DNA from: Bemisia tabaci
Taxonomy: Eukaryota; Arthropoda; Insecta; Hemiptera; Aleyrodidae
Direction: 5' to 3'
DNA length: 64,000 nt
NCBI RefSeq assembly: GCF_918797505.1
Contig: NC_092802.1
Coordinates: 14,830,383 to 14,894,382, forward strand
The notes under the pieces are model-generated. The model ran no database searches, was not told the DNA's origin, and saw only the letters and a list, made by a program, of their open reading frames with translations. A program made the position numbers and the translations under genes. Of this stretch, positions 33,401 to 44,238 are shown in pieces; position 1 is the first letter of the stretch; each line of letters opens with the position of its first letter.

Positions 33401-33850
33401 GGAAGAACACGGTAGCGATCCAGAAAACACACAAGTAGATGCAACGATTAAGTTCAGAAATAAACGTTCTCGAAGTGGAGATAAATGGAGAGGAGGATAT
33501 ACACATCAATCCGTCTGGAGCAACACCTCGATTTTTTATTTACCAACTTCGTTCAAAAGTTTCGTCTCGATTCGGGATTGGGTCATGCGCACACGAAAAT
33601 TGCCGAAAGCATCCGAGACCAGTGATAATCTCGCGCTGTGTTGCCGGCTCGGTACATTTTTTTCTTCAGGAATTTAGTGTAATGTTTCATTCAAATTGCA
33701 CAAACTGTAATTTTTGAAAAGCACAAAACATTCATTTCGGGGGCGGGATATGCAACCTGTGCTGGATAAAACCCAAAAATCTTTAATTTTTTCACATAAC
33801 TCCGGATATTTTTCCTTTTTCTCGTACAGGTAACATGCATGAGTGAAAAA
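30500..33850. other. Repeat-poor stretch without recognised gene
   Basis: About 3.3 kb that lacks every repeat family seen elsewhere in the window, and has no long frame. On the minus strand two splice-donor-like sequences follow exon-like stretches: CAGCAACTG|GTGAGT (reading leftward from about 32902) and GCACC|GTGAGT (about 33334). They might be 5' non-coding exons and the promoter of a gene whose coding part lies elsewhere. This is suggestion only. Confidence 0.25.
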
Positions 33851-33854
33851 TATT

Positions 33855-34078
33855 ACATTAAAAACGCCGTTTGAATCTTTGGCTATTGCTATATTTTCCT
33901 TGATAAAACACAGATTTCCTGAAAAATTTGTAATATCCTTTCTTGCAATTTTATCAATGAAGCTTGTTCACAATCCGATGAAAATCATACGAAACTTTAC
34001 AAAACTTTAAAAAAATAGTACTTTATTGAGAGAAATGTGGCAACCTTCGAATGTTCATACGACGTTTTACCTGAAAGG
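33855..34078. mobile_element. Decayed family A copy
   Basis: AAAAACGCCGTTTGAATC, interior GATTTCCTGAAAAATTTG, and the right part GGCAACCTTCGAATGTTC ATACGACGTTTTACC (space inserted). Ends not preserved. Confidence 0.5.
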
Positions 34079-34598
34079 CGATGCGTTTCTGTCAGTCACA
34101 GATTAGTCCAGATCGCTAACATCCAATCTAACCAATGCTTAGAAAGCGTGAGTAATTTTGCTTCAAGTTAGGCAACTTTAGAAAATTGATGGCACTACCA
34201 GTAGTGAAAGGACTTGACCGGATTGAGAGAAATTTCCTCTTGATTCTGATTATAAAGCTTTAATAAAGTATAGATAGTAATGTATAATGATGGTTTTTGA
34301 TCAAATAAGATTTTATCAAGTACTGTTATGCTAAGTATTCTGTTTCAATATTCTTACAACAGTTGGTAGCAATTAACTGCTCTCATGGGGGCCTGGCGGG
34401 AATTCAAAACTAGGAACCAAAAGTCTCATTTTGGCAGGATTTTGCTTTAATTTTCGGTTTCTAAGGCTTTAAACTTCAAAAATATGATATATTATAATCT
34501 GCAAATTTTTTCAATAATGTTATCTACTCAGTATACTGATGAACTCTGATTTGTTTATTTCCACCGATAAAGCACAAAAACATAGCCCGATTATACGA

Positions 34599-34934
34599 AT
34601 AAAGAAGGAGAATTAATTAAAATACGGGTAAACAAGGCTAAAAATTATTGAAACACTTAAAGGCAGGACGTTTCGAGCTGCTACCAGCTCATTTTCAGCT
34701 GCAAAAACACATAAAAACAAGTAAAAAATTGAGTGGCGACCTGACCCCAGCCGTTATTATGAGTGGTTACGTGATAACGGCTGAGGTCAGGTCGCCACTC
34801 AATTTTTTACTTGTTTTTATGTGTTTTTGCAGCTGAAAATGAGCTGGAAGCAGCTCGAAACGTCTTACCTTTTAGTGTTTCAATAATTTTTAGCCTTGTT
34901 TACTCGTATTTTAATTAATTCTCCTTCTTTATTT
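34599..34934. repeat. 336-bp near-perfect palindrome
   Basis: The left arm from AATAAAGAAGGAGAATTAAT returns as its reverse complement up to 34934, with only a handful of mismatches over ~155 bp per arm and a ~16-base loop (TATGAGTGGTTACGTG). Frames on the two arms encode mirror peptides and are not genes. It is either a young fold-back transposon or a recent inverted duplication. The high arm identity implies recent origin or gene conversion between arms. Confidence 0.85.
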
Positions 34935-35456
34935 ATTTCCACCTTAATTATTTAATCTGGAAATATTGAACCACATAAATTCTACTGAGAAACTAATTCT
35001 TGAATTCTTCGGAACGTTTCATCCCACAAAAATCTGAAAAAGAAGTATTCTCCCGCCGAAAATCTGCTGAAAATAGCCAAAATTTCAGTTTTGGTTCCTA
35101 GTTTTAAATGCCCATGGATTTTCCCGCCAATGGCGCTCACAAAACTACTCACGCTCCTCCGCCGATGTTAGCGATCTGGACTAATCTGTGCTGTCAGTTA
35201 ATTGATAACTCAGTTCAATGTAAGTAATGGGTCCTCAAGCTACGTAGAGACATCCGGAACATAGCCAATCGGTGGATACCACTTAATTAACTTCGGCGTG
35301 AGATCGGGTTGCATCGCCGACTTTGAAGGCGGACCAGCAACGCTTTCGATTCTAAGCGACGCGGCGCGGCGATCCAAACATACGCTGTAGGTACCTGATG
35401 CTATTTACCGTCATCCGTTCTTAAGGAGGACTTGTAGTTTAAGGATGAAAACTATG

Positions 35457-35695
35457 CTGTCATGCTAAAGAACGAATGGTCGTATGGAACTTCAGCTGTT
35501 GCTAAATATGATTGATAAAACAAGGGTTTCCTGGTAAAATGTTGAATAATCTTCCCTCTAATTTTTCCGTGAAGTTTGTTCGCACAAAATCATCTTAAAT
35601 TTTCACGGAAAAATATTCATAATTTTCCTTCGAAATAGTGATTTATCTAGAGACATTTGGCAACATTCGAATGTTCATAAAATGCCTCTAATAAA
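35457..35695. mobile_element. Decayed family A copy
   Basis: CTGTCATGCTAAAGAACG, then GGTCGTATGGAACTTCAGC, and near the right end GGCAACATTCGAATGTTC. Termini worn. Confidence 0.5.
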
Positions 35696-35699
35696 ATTA

Positions 35700-37499
35700 T
35701 GCAGCCTTTAATTTTTACTTTCTTTTTTTTTTTGCTGAGCTGATAATCCACTTTCCGAGACATCTTTCAATATTTTTTTATATATTTTTGAAATTTCTCA
35801 ATTTTACTTTTTATGCAATTAAGCCATCCTGTACTTTTATTACGTTTTAGGAAGGTTTATGCTTCGTTCAGTGTTGCGAGACAGCTAGAATTTACGTCGC
35901 GCTGTGTTTAACTAGAGGAAAGGGGGCTGAAATGAAACGTTATCTTACGACGATCGGAGAGAAAAAGGGGAGAAGTACATTTTTTGGAAAATAATACTTT
36001 AGGGAAGGGAGCTGGGCCTGTCCGAACTAAACGGCTCAGCTACAATATATAGGGTAGGTTCTAGGTGGCGGTAGCCATCCCGGCACGATCCTAAAAAACT
36101 TCCCCTAAAAAGTTGACAACCCCCCAAAAAGAATGGAAAACGACGGATGGCTGCTGCCTAACTAGTATAAGTATACCAGGAGGGATTTTTTTGGCGACCA
36201 TCTTTTTTTTCTTTCTTTCTGGAAAAATGGGGATACCTCATCGGATTCCTTCCTTCGAATTTTTCTTGATCGGCATTCAAGAGGAGGAAAAGTAAATTTT
36301 TTGGGTAACTTTTTTTTCATCCTATCTTTCCAATTTTCTCGCTTTTCCTTTTTTTTTTGGTCTTCGCAAGGGAAATTGTATATAAATTCGGGTCTTTAAC
36401 GGGGTTGGTAAATTTGATTTAGAGGCCGATTTGAAACTTTCTACGCCCCTGCTGAATCTCCTGTATGCATCATAATTCATTCAAAAAATTATCTTACGCT
36501 GAGCATTATATTACTCACTAGCCTTGCCTGGGACGAGCGAGGAATTTGTTGTCTTGAAAATGCATACCTTCTCATTTGAAGGCGTTTTTTGGAGAGTTAA
36601 CATTGGAGCGGAACTTTACTGCTGCCACCGCCGTGAGTCGCGTCACGTAGTGGTGTAGTATTGCATTTTGATTTGGATAAAAACCAATATATCTTTTTTT
36701 TATATTTTTCCATCTGAGTACATGTATGGTGCGTGACAGGGCTCAGCTCACAATAGTCATAGTTCCTTTTGATTTAAATGAGTCAATTTCTTATTCTATT
36801 TTCTTACACTACCTAAAGATCGCTCAAAAAAGGCATTTCTCGCCTAAATTTTGCTGCTGAAGCCGGAGATGATTGCAATTTTTCAAGCACTTTCATAAAA
36901 ATCGAGTTTCACAAAAGAAGAGAGATTTTCCTGGAAAAACTGGAAAGCGTCTGTATTTGAAAATTCGATTTGCCGAGAAACTAGTATATGCTAGAAAAAA
37001 CTCAGATTATCTCCGGCATCGGCAATTTAAATTAGGTGAGAATAACCTATTAATTCGTTTGGAAACAGAAACGTTTTACATTAATAACGGCGCAAAACAG
37101 TCAGAAATAGAGTTATCCACAAGAGGAGGGAGTTCCCTTGTATCACAGTGTAAAGACCGTTTTACGCCTTAAATAATGTTGAACGATTCTTTTTCCAAGC
37201 TAGTAATGGTGTTATTCTAACCTAATTTCTTCTGCTAACACCGACAATAATCTTACTCTCTTCCGGTATCGACTATAGTCTTTCGGCAAATCGAATTTTC
37301 AAATGAAGTAGCTTTTTCAGTTACATCGACAGATTAAAGGCTTAGACGGAGGAATATCGTTGATTTGCTTTGAAAATCCGTGAAAGTCACTTCAAATCGA
37401 CGAATGATCCTCTACTCTCTTACTCTTTGTGCCTTCTCCTTAATTTTACAGAGAAAAAAAAGGAGGTGTTTGCATTTCGGGCATCTTGGATTTTTTTGA
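35700..37499. other. No gene seen
   Basis: AT-rich. The frames 36113-36295 and 36873-37172 carry no recognisable domain. No RNA gene or clean transposon ends. Confidence 0.4.
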
Positions 37500-37693
37500 T
37501 GACGTAGGTCGGTACGGACGATTTTCATCATCGATTTCCTTCGAAATGGTGTCGTTTGTGGAAAAATTCGTTGTATATAAAATTTTTGAAATTATATCAT
37601 GAGTTGATTGAAGCAAAAAAATCGGATTTCATGGTCTGTTTTTCATACTTCGAATTCCAGATTTTGCTGGTCATGCTGTACCGACCTACGTCA
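37500..37693. repeat. Fold-back ending TGACGTAGGTCGGTAC
   Basis: TGACGTAGGTCGGTACGG at the left and CTGTACCGACCTACGTCA at the right around ~160 bases. It lies directly next to the TTAA-flanked 5-kb element and may be an independent small element. Confidence 0.55.
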
Positions 37694-37732
37694 CGGGGTA
37701 AATAAGCCTCAGATGAAAACAGCTTGCCTTAA

Positions 37733-40700
37733 GGTGATTCGGCGGTTGCCATTTTTTGTGTCAGAGCGACGTGCGATTTGTCACATAGTCCAGTCAATCT
37801 AGCTTTTTACCTCGGACAAATTAGCACAAACTTTTCCTTTGGTATATAGGGTCTCTAGGTACCCAATAAGACAGAAAAAAAAGTTTACCAAAAAATTCCA
37901 CCGGGAAAGTGGTCAAATCGCAGTTTTTCAAAATGGCGGCTTACGGCAATTTTCAAAGAGGACGTACATACGGATTTCCCTTTATAACTCAAAAATAATG
38001 CGTCAAACCAAAAAAATTTGGCATTAGTTTGAAAGATCATAAAATTTTGATTAAGAATCATATACAAAACTTAGGCTTTTCTTATTTTTTTCTTTCCGAA
38101 TTTTAATATTTAAAAACAACAACCGGCAAAATCTGCTGAAAATTCACGATTTCTCGCGTTCTTGACCAATTTTAGGTCAAAATAATTAATTTAAGGTTAA
38201 AAACAACGGCACCACTGAAAAGTACGCTAAATTTTACATAAGTATACCCATTCATTTTACCTTTTCATCTTATATGACCTCATTGTGAGACGAATCATTC
38301 AAAAGCATGAAGTCAATATTCAACTACAAATTCAGCTGTTTTTTTCCGTTTCCAGCGCTTTTGATCAATTATTTTTCGACAAAAGTATAACTTATATATA
38401 CTTTTTAGAAAGGTAATGAAATTTGCAAGACAAATAACACCCTGGTTTTCATTTAAATTTTACAACATGTACCTGAAAAGCGTATTTAAGGGAATTACGC
38501 TAAAAACTGATTTCTCTAGAAATTTCAGAATTTCAACGATTTTCGGCTTTTTGACAGCTGGAAACTGAGGATCTGATTCAACGACGGTAATCATCGTTTA
38601 GAACATAAAATTTCCAACAAATTGCATACCTGAAATTACTGGTTTGAATTTTTTAAAGAGGGTTAGATATGGCGTTAAAGTTGTCTATTGGAAAATCCGG
38701 CTGCTCGGTTACGAACCACTTTCTTAACATATACTCAAAATTTTTAAGGTTAGTAATTTTTGTTTGAAGTAAATTTTATGGTACCAATGTAATAGCACAT
38801 GGAAGTTAAAAAAATGTCCATGAATAAATTTTTTAAGGTATTTAAGTGTACTTAGAAGCCAATTTTTGAGACGGTGAAAATTTACAAATTATTGAATAAT
38901 AAGGCTTTTTCTCAGGTTTTTGTGGTTTTTCATGGCTGCAAACAATTTTTTTCATCAAACCATGGTAATCATCAAAAAGCTGATAAAATTTTATGTAAGA
39001 AATGTACCTTTATTTGAATTTTGGCGTCTCTCGTGAAAATGCGGAGGCAATGTTGAAAAAAATTGCAATTTGCCCGAAAAAAATTTTCCCGCGATTTTTC
39101 TTATTTTTTACGTGTTAAAAGGAGTTTAAGAAAAAAAACAAGGTAAGAAATGAAAAGTTCATAAAATTTTCTATAACATAGGGCTAGTGAAGTTTGCCGT
39201 AAAGTCTTTTTGAGGGGTCCTAGCACTGAATTTTGGTTTAAAAAAAGTTAAAAAAAAATTGATGAAATTTAATTTTTTAGTTATTTTTGAGATTTTATCG
39301 CTTTAAAATGAGCTTTAAAGTTAAAATGAATGATGTAACTGAAAAGTACGTTAAATTTCGGTCTAGAAAAGTGTGTTCAACATCCTTTCAAGTAATTATA
39401 TTTGCCGGTAGGATAATTTCTTCTGGGATCAAAACTGACGCTTTTCTGAAAAAAGTCCATTTTTAGCTCCATTTTTCTAATTTTTAAGCATTTTAGAGGG
39501 GTCTGATCAAAAAATCACTGTAACCACGTGAAAGTACATAAAATTTACAATAAGATTAGGTACCTTGTTTCAAAAATTTCGATATTTTTTGTGTTTGACA
39601 CGGCTTTATTTAAAATTGTCAAAAATGGCAATATTTACAGAAAGTTGATTTTCTATGCTAAGCACCATCCCTTTATTGGATTGGGTTGTATAATGAAGGC
39701 AGCTCGGGGAGCGGGTCTTTTTGCGTTGGAGGAATCAATACTAAAACTAATAATTATAATAAATTCAATACAACATTGAAAGTTTGGAACCTTTGGGCGG
39801 TCAACTCTAGCGAAAGCGCAAATAAGGATTAAAACGCGAGTACAGGTACGCGGGAAGGGGATGTCAACAGGGGAGACGGGTAGCACCTGTGCTTTAGGTG
39901 ACGTAACACAGGCTTGTGTCACTTTATGCCCGGCTTTTCTTTAGAATGAAAAGTTCATTAATTGAAAGTTTACCGACCTGCCTCCTGTCGTCTGCTTTTC
40001 GATCGCTACGAGAAAGGAATCGAACTCAATCTTAATTCAACGGGTGAGTAAAATCAAAGTATTGAATCTACTTCTACATTTTTCTAAAATCTGTATTGTG
40101 TTATAATAAGTCCAGAATGAACCTTTCAATATATTCAATAAGTATGCGGGCCTGCTTGCCTGTGTTGTTTACTAAATAAGATGTGAGATCTGGTTCACCG
40201 AGATCAGGAAACCTGTTGCTAAAGCCAATTGTAAATCAATGAAACATGATAGCAAAAAGGAAGCGGAAAATGAAGATAATTAGTAATTCAAATAGTCCTT
40301 TCCGAAATTGCTTAACTGATGTAAGAATGAAAAATTCCCCTCTCTTTCCTCCACCGGATTATCAATCAATCTATCAATGCAACAGGGAAACAATGAATCG
40401 ATTCTGATGCTTAGTAAAAGAGAATAGGTAAGGGTTTTCGAGAACTCGTTGGCTTTGAATCTCAACTAAGAACTTAAAGTAATGACATATTGTGAGGAAG
40501 TAAATTTTCAAAACAACTTGGGTATGAAAGTTTAAAAGGCCGTTTTCTCTGGAATTGCCTTTATAATTTTGTTGCATCTTAGAGAGTAGGTATTCTTCGA
40601 TGAGGTAAAATAGTGCGTGTCATCCTCAGCTTATGAGAGCATTTTTAAAAGAATTTTCGCGGTAATGTGATTTGTAAGAACCCAAATCATTTTAAACTGT

Positions 40701-42770
40701 TCGAACATATTTGGAATGACAAGTTTTGCTTGCCACTCACTGCTGCTTGACGCGCGCATTTCATATCCCGGATGTATAATGAACAATCTTACGCCAAACT
40801 CTTTGTCGAGCTCGTTGGAGTATCGGTCAGTGCGCTCGTCTCCTATTTGGGAGACTCGAGAGCAACTCCCGCCGGCGGCAATTTTTTAATACGCCTCAAG
40901 CATATTTTTCTCATTCCTACGAATTTTTTAAGTATTCCTGCTATCTACACTGTAAGAACTGCACTTCTAATATTAAATTAAACGGTTTATTTACGAAACA
41001 GCTCAATTGTCAAGAGACTGACATCGCACTCGTTCTCCTCCATATGAGTTGCATTTGGCTACTCTCGCTTGCGTTTACTACTCTCATCAGGTGACCAGTT
41101 CACAATTGGATCGCGTGTAGCAAAAAGAAACCAGCGCGATTACAGCGTTTTCAAAATTGTGCAACTTCTTCCTTACTTTTAAAAATAAGTCGATAAACAG
41201 GTATGTTACAAATTAAGGCCGCCATCTTTTTTCCGCCATCTTCTTGCCGACATCTTGAATTTTGATTTTGACTACAATTAATATCAAATTCAAAATGTAC
41301 AGGTCAAAATACCAGGGTATACTGAGTTTCATGAAAATCCGGCGATAAACAAGTAGTTTCCAAATTATGGGCGCCATCTTTAATTTTTAAAAATTATGGC
41401 CACCACCTTCTTCCCGCCATCTTTGATTTCAATTCTGGTTAGAACCAACACCGAATTCAAATTCTCTAGGTCAAAATATAGGGTTTTACTAAGTTTCATG
41501 CAAATCAGTCGATAAACAGGTATCTAACAAATTACTGCCGCCATCTTCTTTTCCGCCATCTTGAATTTTGATTCAGACTGAAAGTAACGTCAAATTCGAA
41601 TTTCCTAGGTCGATATACTGGGATACACCAAATTTCATGAAAATCTGCCGACAAATAGGTGTTTTGCAGTTTTTTTCTTAGAATCTTTAACTGCGATAGT
41701 CTAAACGGTGAACGAATCAGATAAGCCCCCCCCCCCCCCCCCCCCGGGTCCACCATCCCTCTAAGTGCTTCTCCCTTTACTATGTACCATGGCTATCAAA
41801 TTAATAACAACATTTATTTCAAAAATAGTCGAATATTCGGGAAAAAGGTTCACACTGATCGAAATTCCAGCCAAAATTTACAAAAAGTAAAAAATGTCAA
41901 ATTTGACACCATTCCATAAAGGCCCTATAAAGGTCTTTAACCTTCAGTTAAATTTTGATGTAATATGTGTTTTCAAAAGAAAATTTCATGCTCTTTCCAA
42001 TGGTACCAACAGTTTTGAGAGAAAAAATTCTTTCATTGCTGTATCTTAAAAGTTACAAACCAAACTTGAAATTTCAAGAAAATTCTAGTCTTTTTTTTCG
42101 GTGTCTGACCTCGTAGCTCGGCACCAACAAGTCAAAATTAAAAAAACTAATATATATTCGTGAGCAGAATTTTATACTCTAAAAAAACGACAGGAATGAT
42201 TTTTTTCACTGGATGCACTAGAATCACGCAAAATCGGGAAAACGGTGACGAAGTCAACAATCAATTTATCCGTTATTTCAGACGGCCGCCATTTTGTCAT
42301 ACGCAATTTTGACTGTGTTCCCGAGGGGGGCTAATGGTAAACTTTTTTTTGGGGGCTCTAGACATGTTTTGGAGCGCTTTAAAACACAAGAGAAGTTTGT
42401 GCTAATTTGTCCGAGGTTAGACCCTTTTTTTGGCTAGATTGACTGGACTAACATCAATTCGTTCAATAATTTCAGCTACTCGTCATTCTTTTTCGAATTT
42501 TGCGATCGCACTTCTGCTGTCATGAGAGCATGAGACTAAAGAATTCATGTACCAAATTTGACACAGAAATTTTACGTATTAAAGGCAAATTTTAAATAAA
42601 GATTAAGGTAGGCTTTATTACGTTGCATTTCTTTTTCAAAGGCACATGGATTCTTTAGTCTCATGAAAACAGAAGTGTGATCACGAAATTCGAAAAAAAT
42701 GACAAGTAGCTAAGATTATGGAACGAATTCACGTCGCTCTGACACGAAAAATGGCAACCATCGAATCACC
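37733..42770. mobile_element. ~5.0-kb TTAA-flanked TIR element, non-coding
   Basis: Left end GGTGATTCGGCGGTTGCCAT, right end ATGGCAACCATCGAATCACC, each bordered by TTAA (37729-37732, 42771-42774). The inverted ends continue inward as GTGTCAGAGCGACGTG and, after an insertion in the right arm (42453-42731), as GTCCAGTCAATCTAGC and AAATTAGCACAAACTT. TTAA targets are known for Kolobok and piggyBac; GG-starting ends favour Kolobok-like. The 5-kb interior has no long frame, so it is non-autonomous. About 41190-41690 has three degenerate direct repeats with CCGCCATCTT and TTTCATGAAAATC; a 20-C run lies at 41726-41745. Confidence 0.7.
42453..42731. mobile_element. Fold-back inside the right arm of the TTAA element
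   Basis: AATTCGTTCAATAATTTCAG at the left pairs loosely with TAAGATTATGGAACGAATT at the right. The subterminal CATGAGACTAAAGAATTCAT pairs with TGGATTCTTTAGTCTCATG. It splits the inverted end of the larger element. Confidence 0.55.
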
Positions 42771-42820
42771 TTAATTTAGGTTTGTCTCTTTAAAAAGGCC
42801 TCAAAGTCAAAGGTGCCATT

Positions 42821-43164
42821 CCAGATAAGACATAATATTTTTTCAATATTGGGCAAATATTGTCAGTATTGTCGCAATATTTACACAATACTGACAATAT
42901 TTTGATATTATTTTAATCAAAATTATTTCTTAAAAAAATATTTAAAGAATCTTTATTTAGTATTTTTAAAAATAATATGTTTACCCAAAATATTATAAAA
43001 ATATTTTCACAGTATTTTAAAGTATTGGCACAGTATTTATGCCAGAAGGAAATATGGTGTACCCTTTTAACATTGGCTCAATATAACCAATATTAGCCCA
43101 ATGTTTGCATAAATATCAAAGCAATATTGTTTAAATATTGGCTAAATATTTCTGTCTTATCTGG
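42821..43164. mobile_element. CCAGATAAGACA-ended MITE
   Basis: CCAGATAAGACATAATATT at the left and AATATTTCTGTCTTATCTGG at the right. The interior is very AT-rich with many AATATTG units. In style (AT-rich, internal ATATTG repeats) it resembles the element at 62083-62967, but the ends differ. Confidence 0.65.
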
Positions 43165-43180
43165 GATGAATACGGTCCCT

Positions 43181-43240
43181 GGTGTTACGTAATTGACTGT
43201 GACCCCTAATACGTATCACTAAGTAAAATTACGTAACACC
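43181..43240. repeat. Short hairpin GGTGTTACGTAATT
   Basis: GGTGTTACGTAATT and AATTACGTAACACC border a ~32-base loop with internal pairing. Minor fold-back; no function assigned. Confidence 0.5.
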
Positions 43241-44153
43241 AGTTGGACAATCCATGGTCTTTACTGAATGGTGAACACCTTTGGGGAATACCGCATCGAC
43301 ATCACTCTCATAACCTAATGAGTCGTAGAAATAGGTCGAGAAATGTCGATAAGCTGTATCATCGTTCGGAAAAAAGCCTGGAGATGTAAGCGATGGGTTC
43401 CTACTCTCCGAATGGGTTACATAAACCTGGCGGGCGCCCAACATTCACTGGGCGCTCATCACCTCGCGAATTCAGTTAATGGTCGGCCTATCCGAGCGCC
43501 GGGCCCACCACGGCTGAATTTCGATCGTCCCGGCTGAAATTCACTGGTCATTGACACGCGACCTTTCAGCGACTCGTCGGCTTTGTCTCCTTCTCTGATA
43601 GATTTTAAAATTGAGTCCGGAGTTTGTTCTGTGAACGCTGGGAATGAAACTTTTAAGATTGTGATTTTGTTTTTTATAGTCTTTATAGCGCATAAAATTT
43701 CGTGATTATATTACTCGTATTCATTCACACATTCAATACGATTTTGCGGTGTCGCTTTTTTGTTTTTTGTGCGTTATTTTTATTCATTATTCATTCTGTC
43801 GGTCTCTACTACTCAGTGAAGTGCCCATGAATGTTCTGTAGTTCGTGATTTGTGGTGTCGAATATTCAGCTGATTGTGATTTGCGCGAATTTCCCAAAAA
43901 ATAATTGAATTTCATTTTATTTATTTATTACGTTGACCTTTCTTTTTACTAAGGGAGGTCCATCACGTGAGGATGCACCTCCTAGTGTACAGTTTAACGA
44001 CACAGTACTGTGCTTACTTTGTTCTGAATTGGTTTCGGGGGCTTAATAACACGTCGGGTTAAAAGACTTTCGCGGCTTCAATTGTATCGGGTAGTGAGCA
44101 GAAATATTACTGCAGGGAACGGATATTTTGGATTAAAAACTTGCGTTAAAAAA
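43241..44153 (+). promoter_or_regulatory. Candidate P450 5' flank / untranslated region
   Basis: Directly upstream of the P450 start codon and free of the dispersed repeat families after 43241. TATAG and TATAGC motifs occur around 43675-43690, but no core promoter can be fixed from sequence alone. The transcription start and any upstream non-coding exon are undetermined. Confidence 0.3.
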
Positions 44154-44238
44154 ATGATTTATGTTGTCACCTTCCTTGTTGCAATTCTTTTCGCATACGT
44201 CTTCAAAAACTTCAGACGACCAAAAAATTTCCCGCCAG
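44154..44238 (+). CDS. P450 exon 1 (residues 1-28, phase 1 end)
   Basis: ATG with A at -3 (AAAATGA). It encodes the hydrophobic anchor IYVVTFLVAILFAYVF followed by the basic KNFRRPKNFPP hinge. The donor is CCAG|GTAATT. This ATG was chosen because anchor-to-PPG spacing is typical and it is the first Met in the open frame. The Gly codon is completed by exon 2. Confidence 0.88.

Noticed and set aside
36113..37172. Frames at 36113-36295 and 36873-37172 as small genes
   Set aside because: No recognisable domain, no splice or promoter context, and composition like the surrounding non-coding DNA.
21783..41745. Runs of 13-20 G or C as possible G-quadruplex regulators
   Set aside because: Single homopolymer runs without regular G-tract spacing or a gene start nearby; more likely slippage tracts or sequencing-difficult sites.
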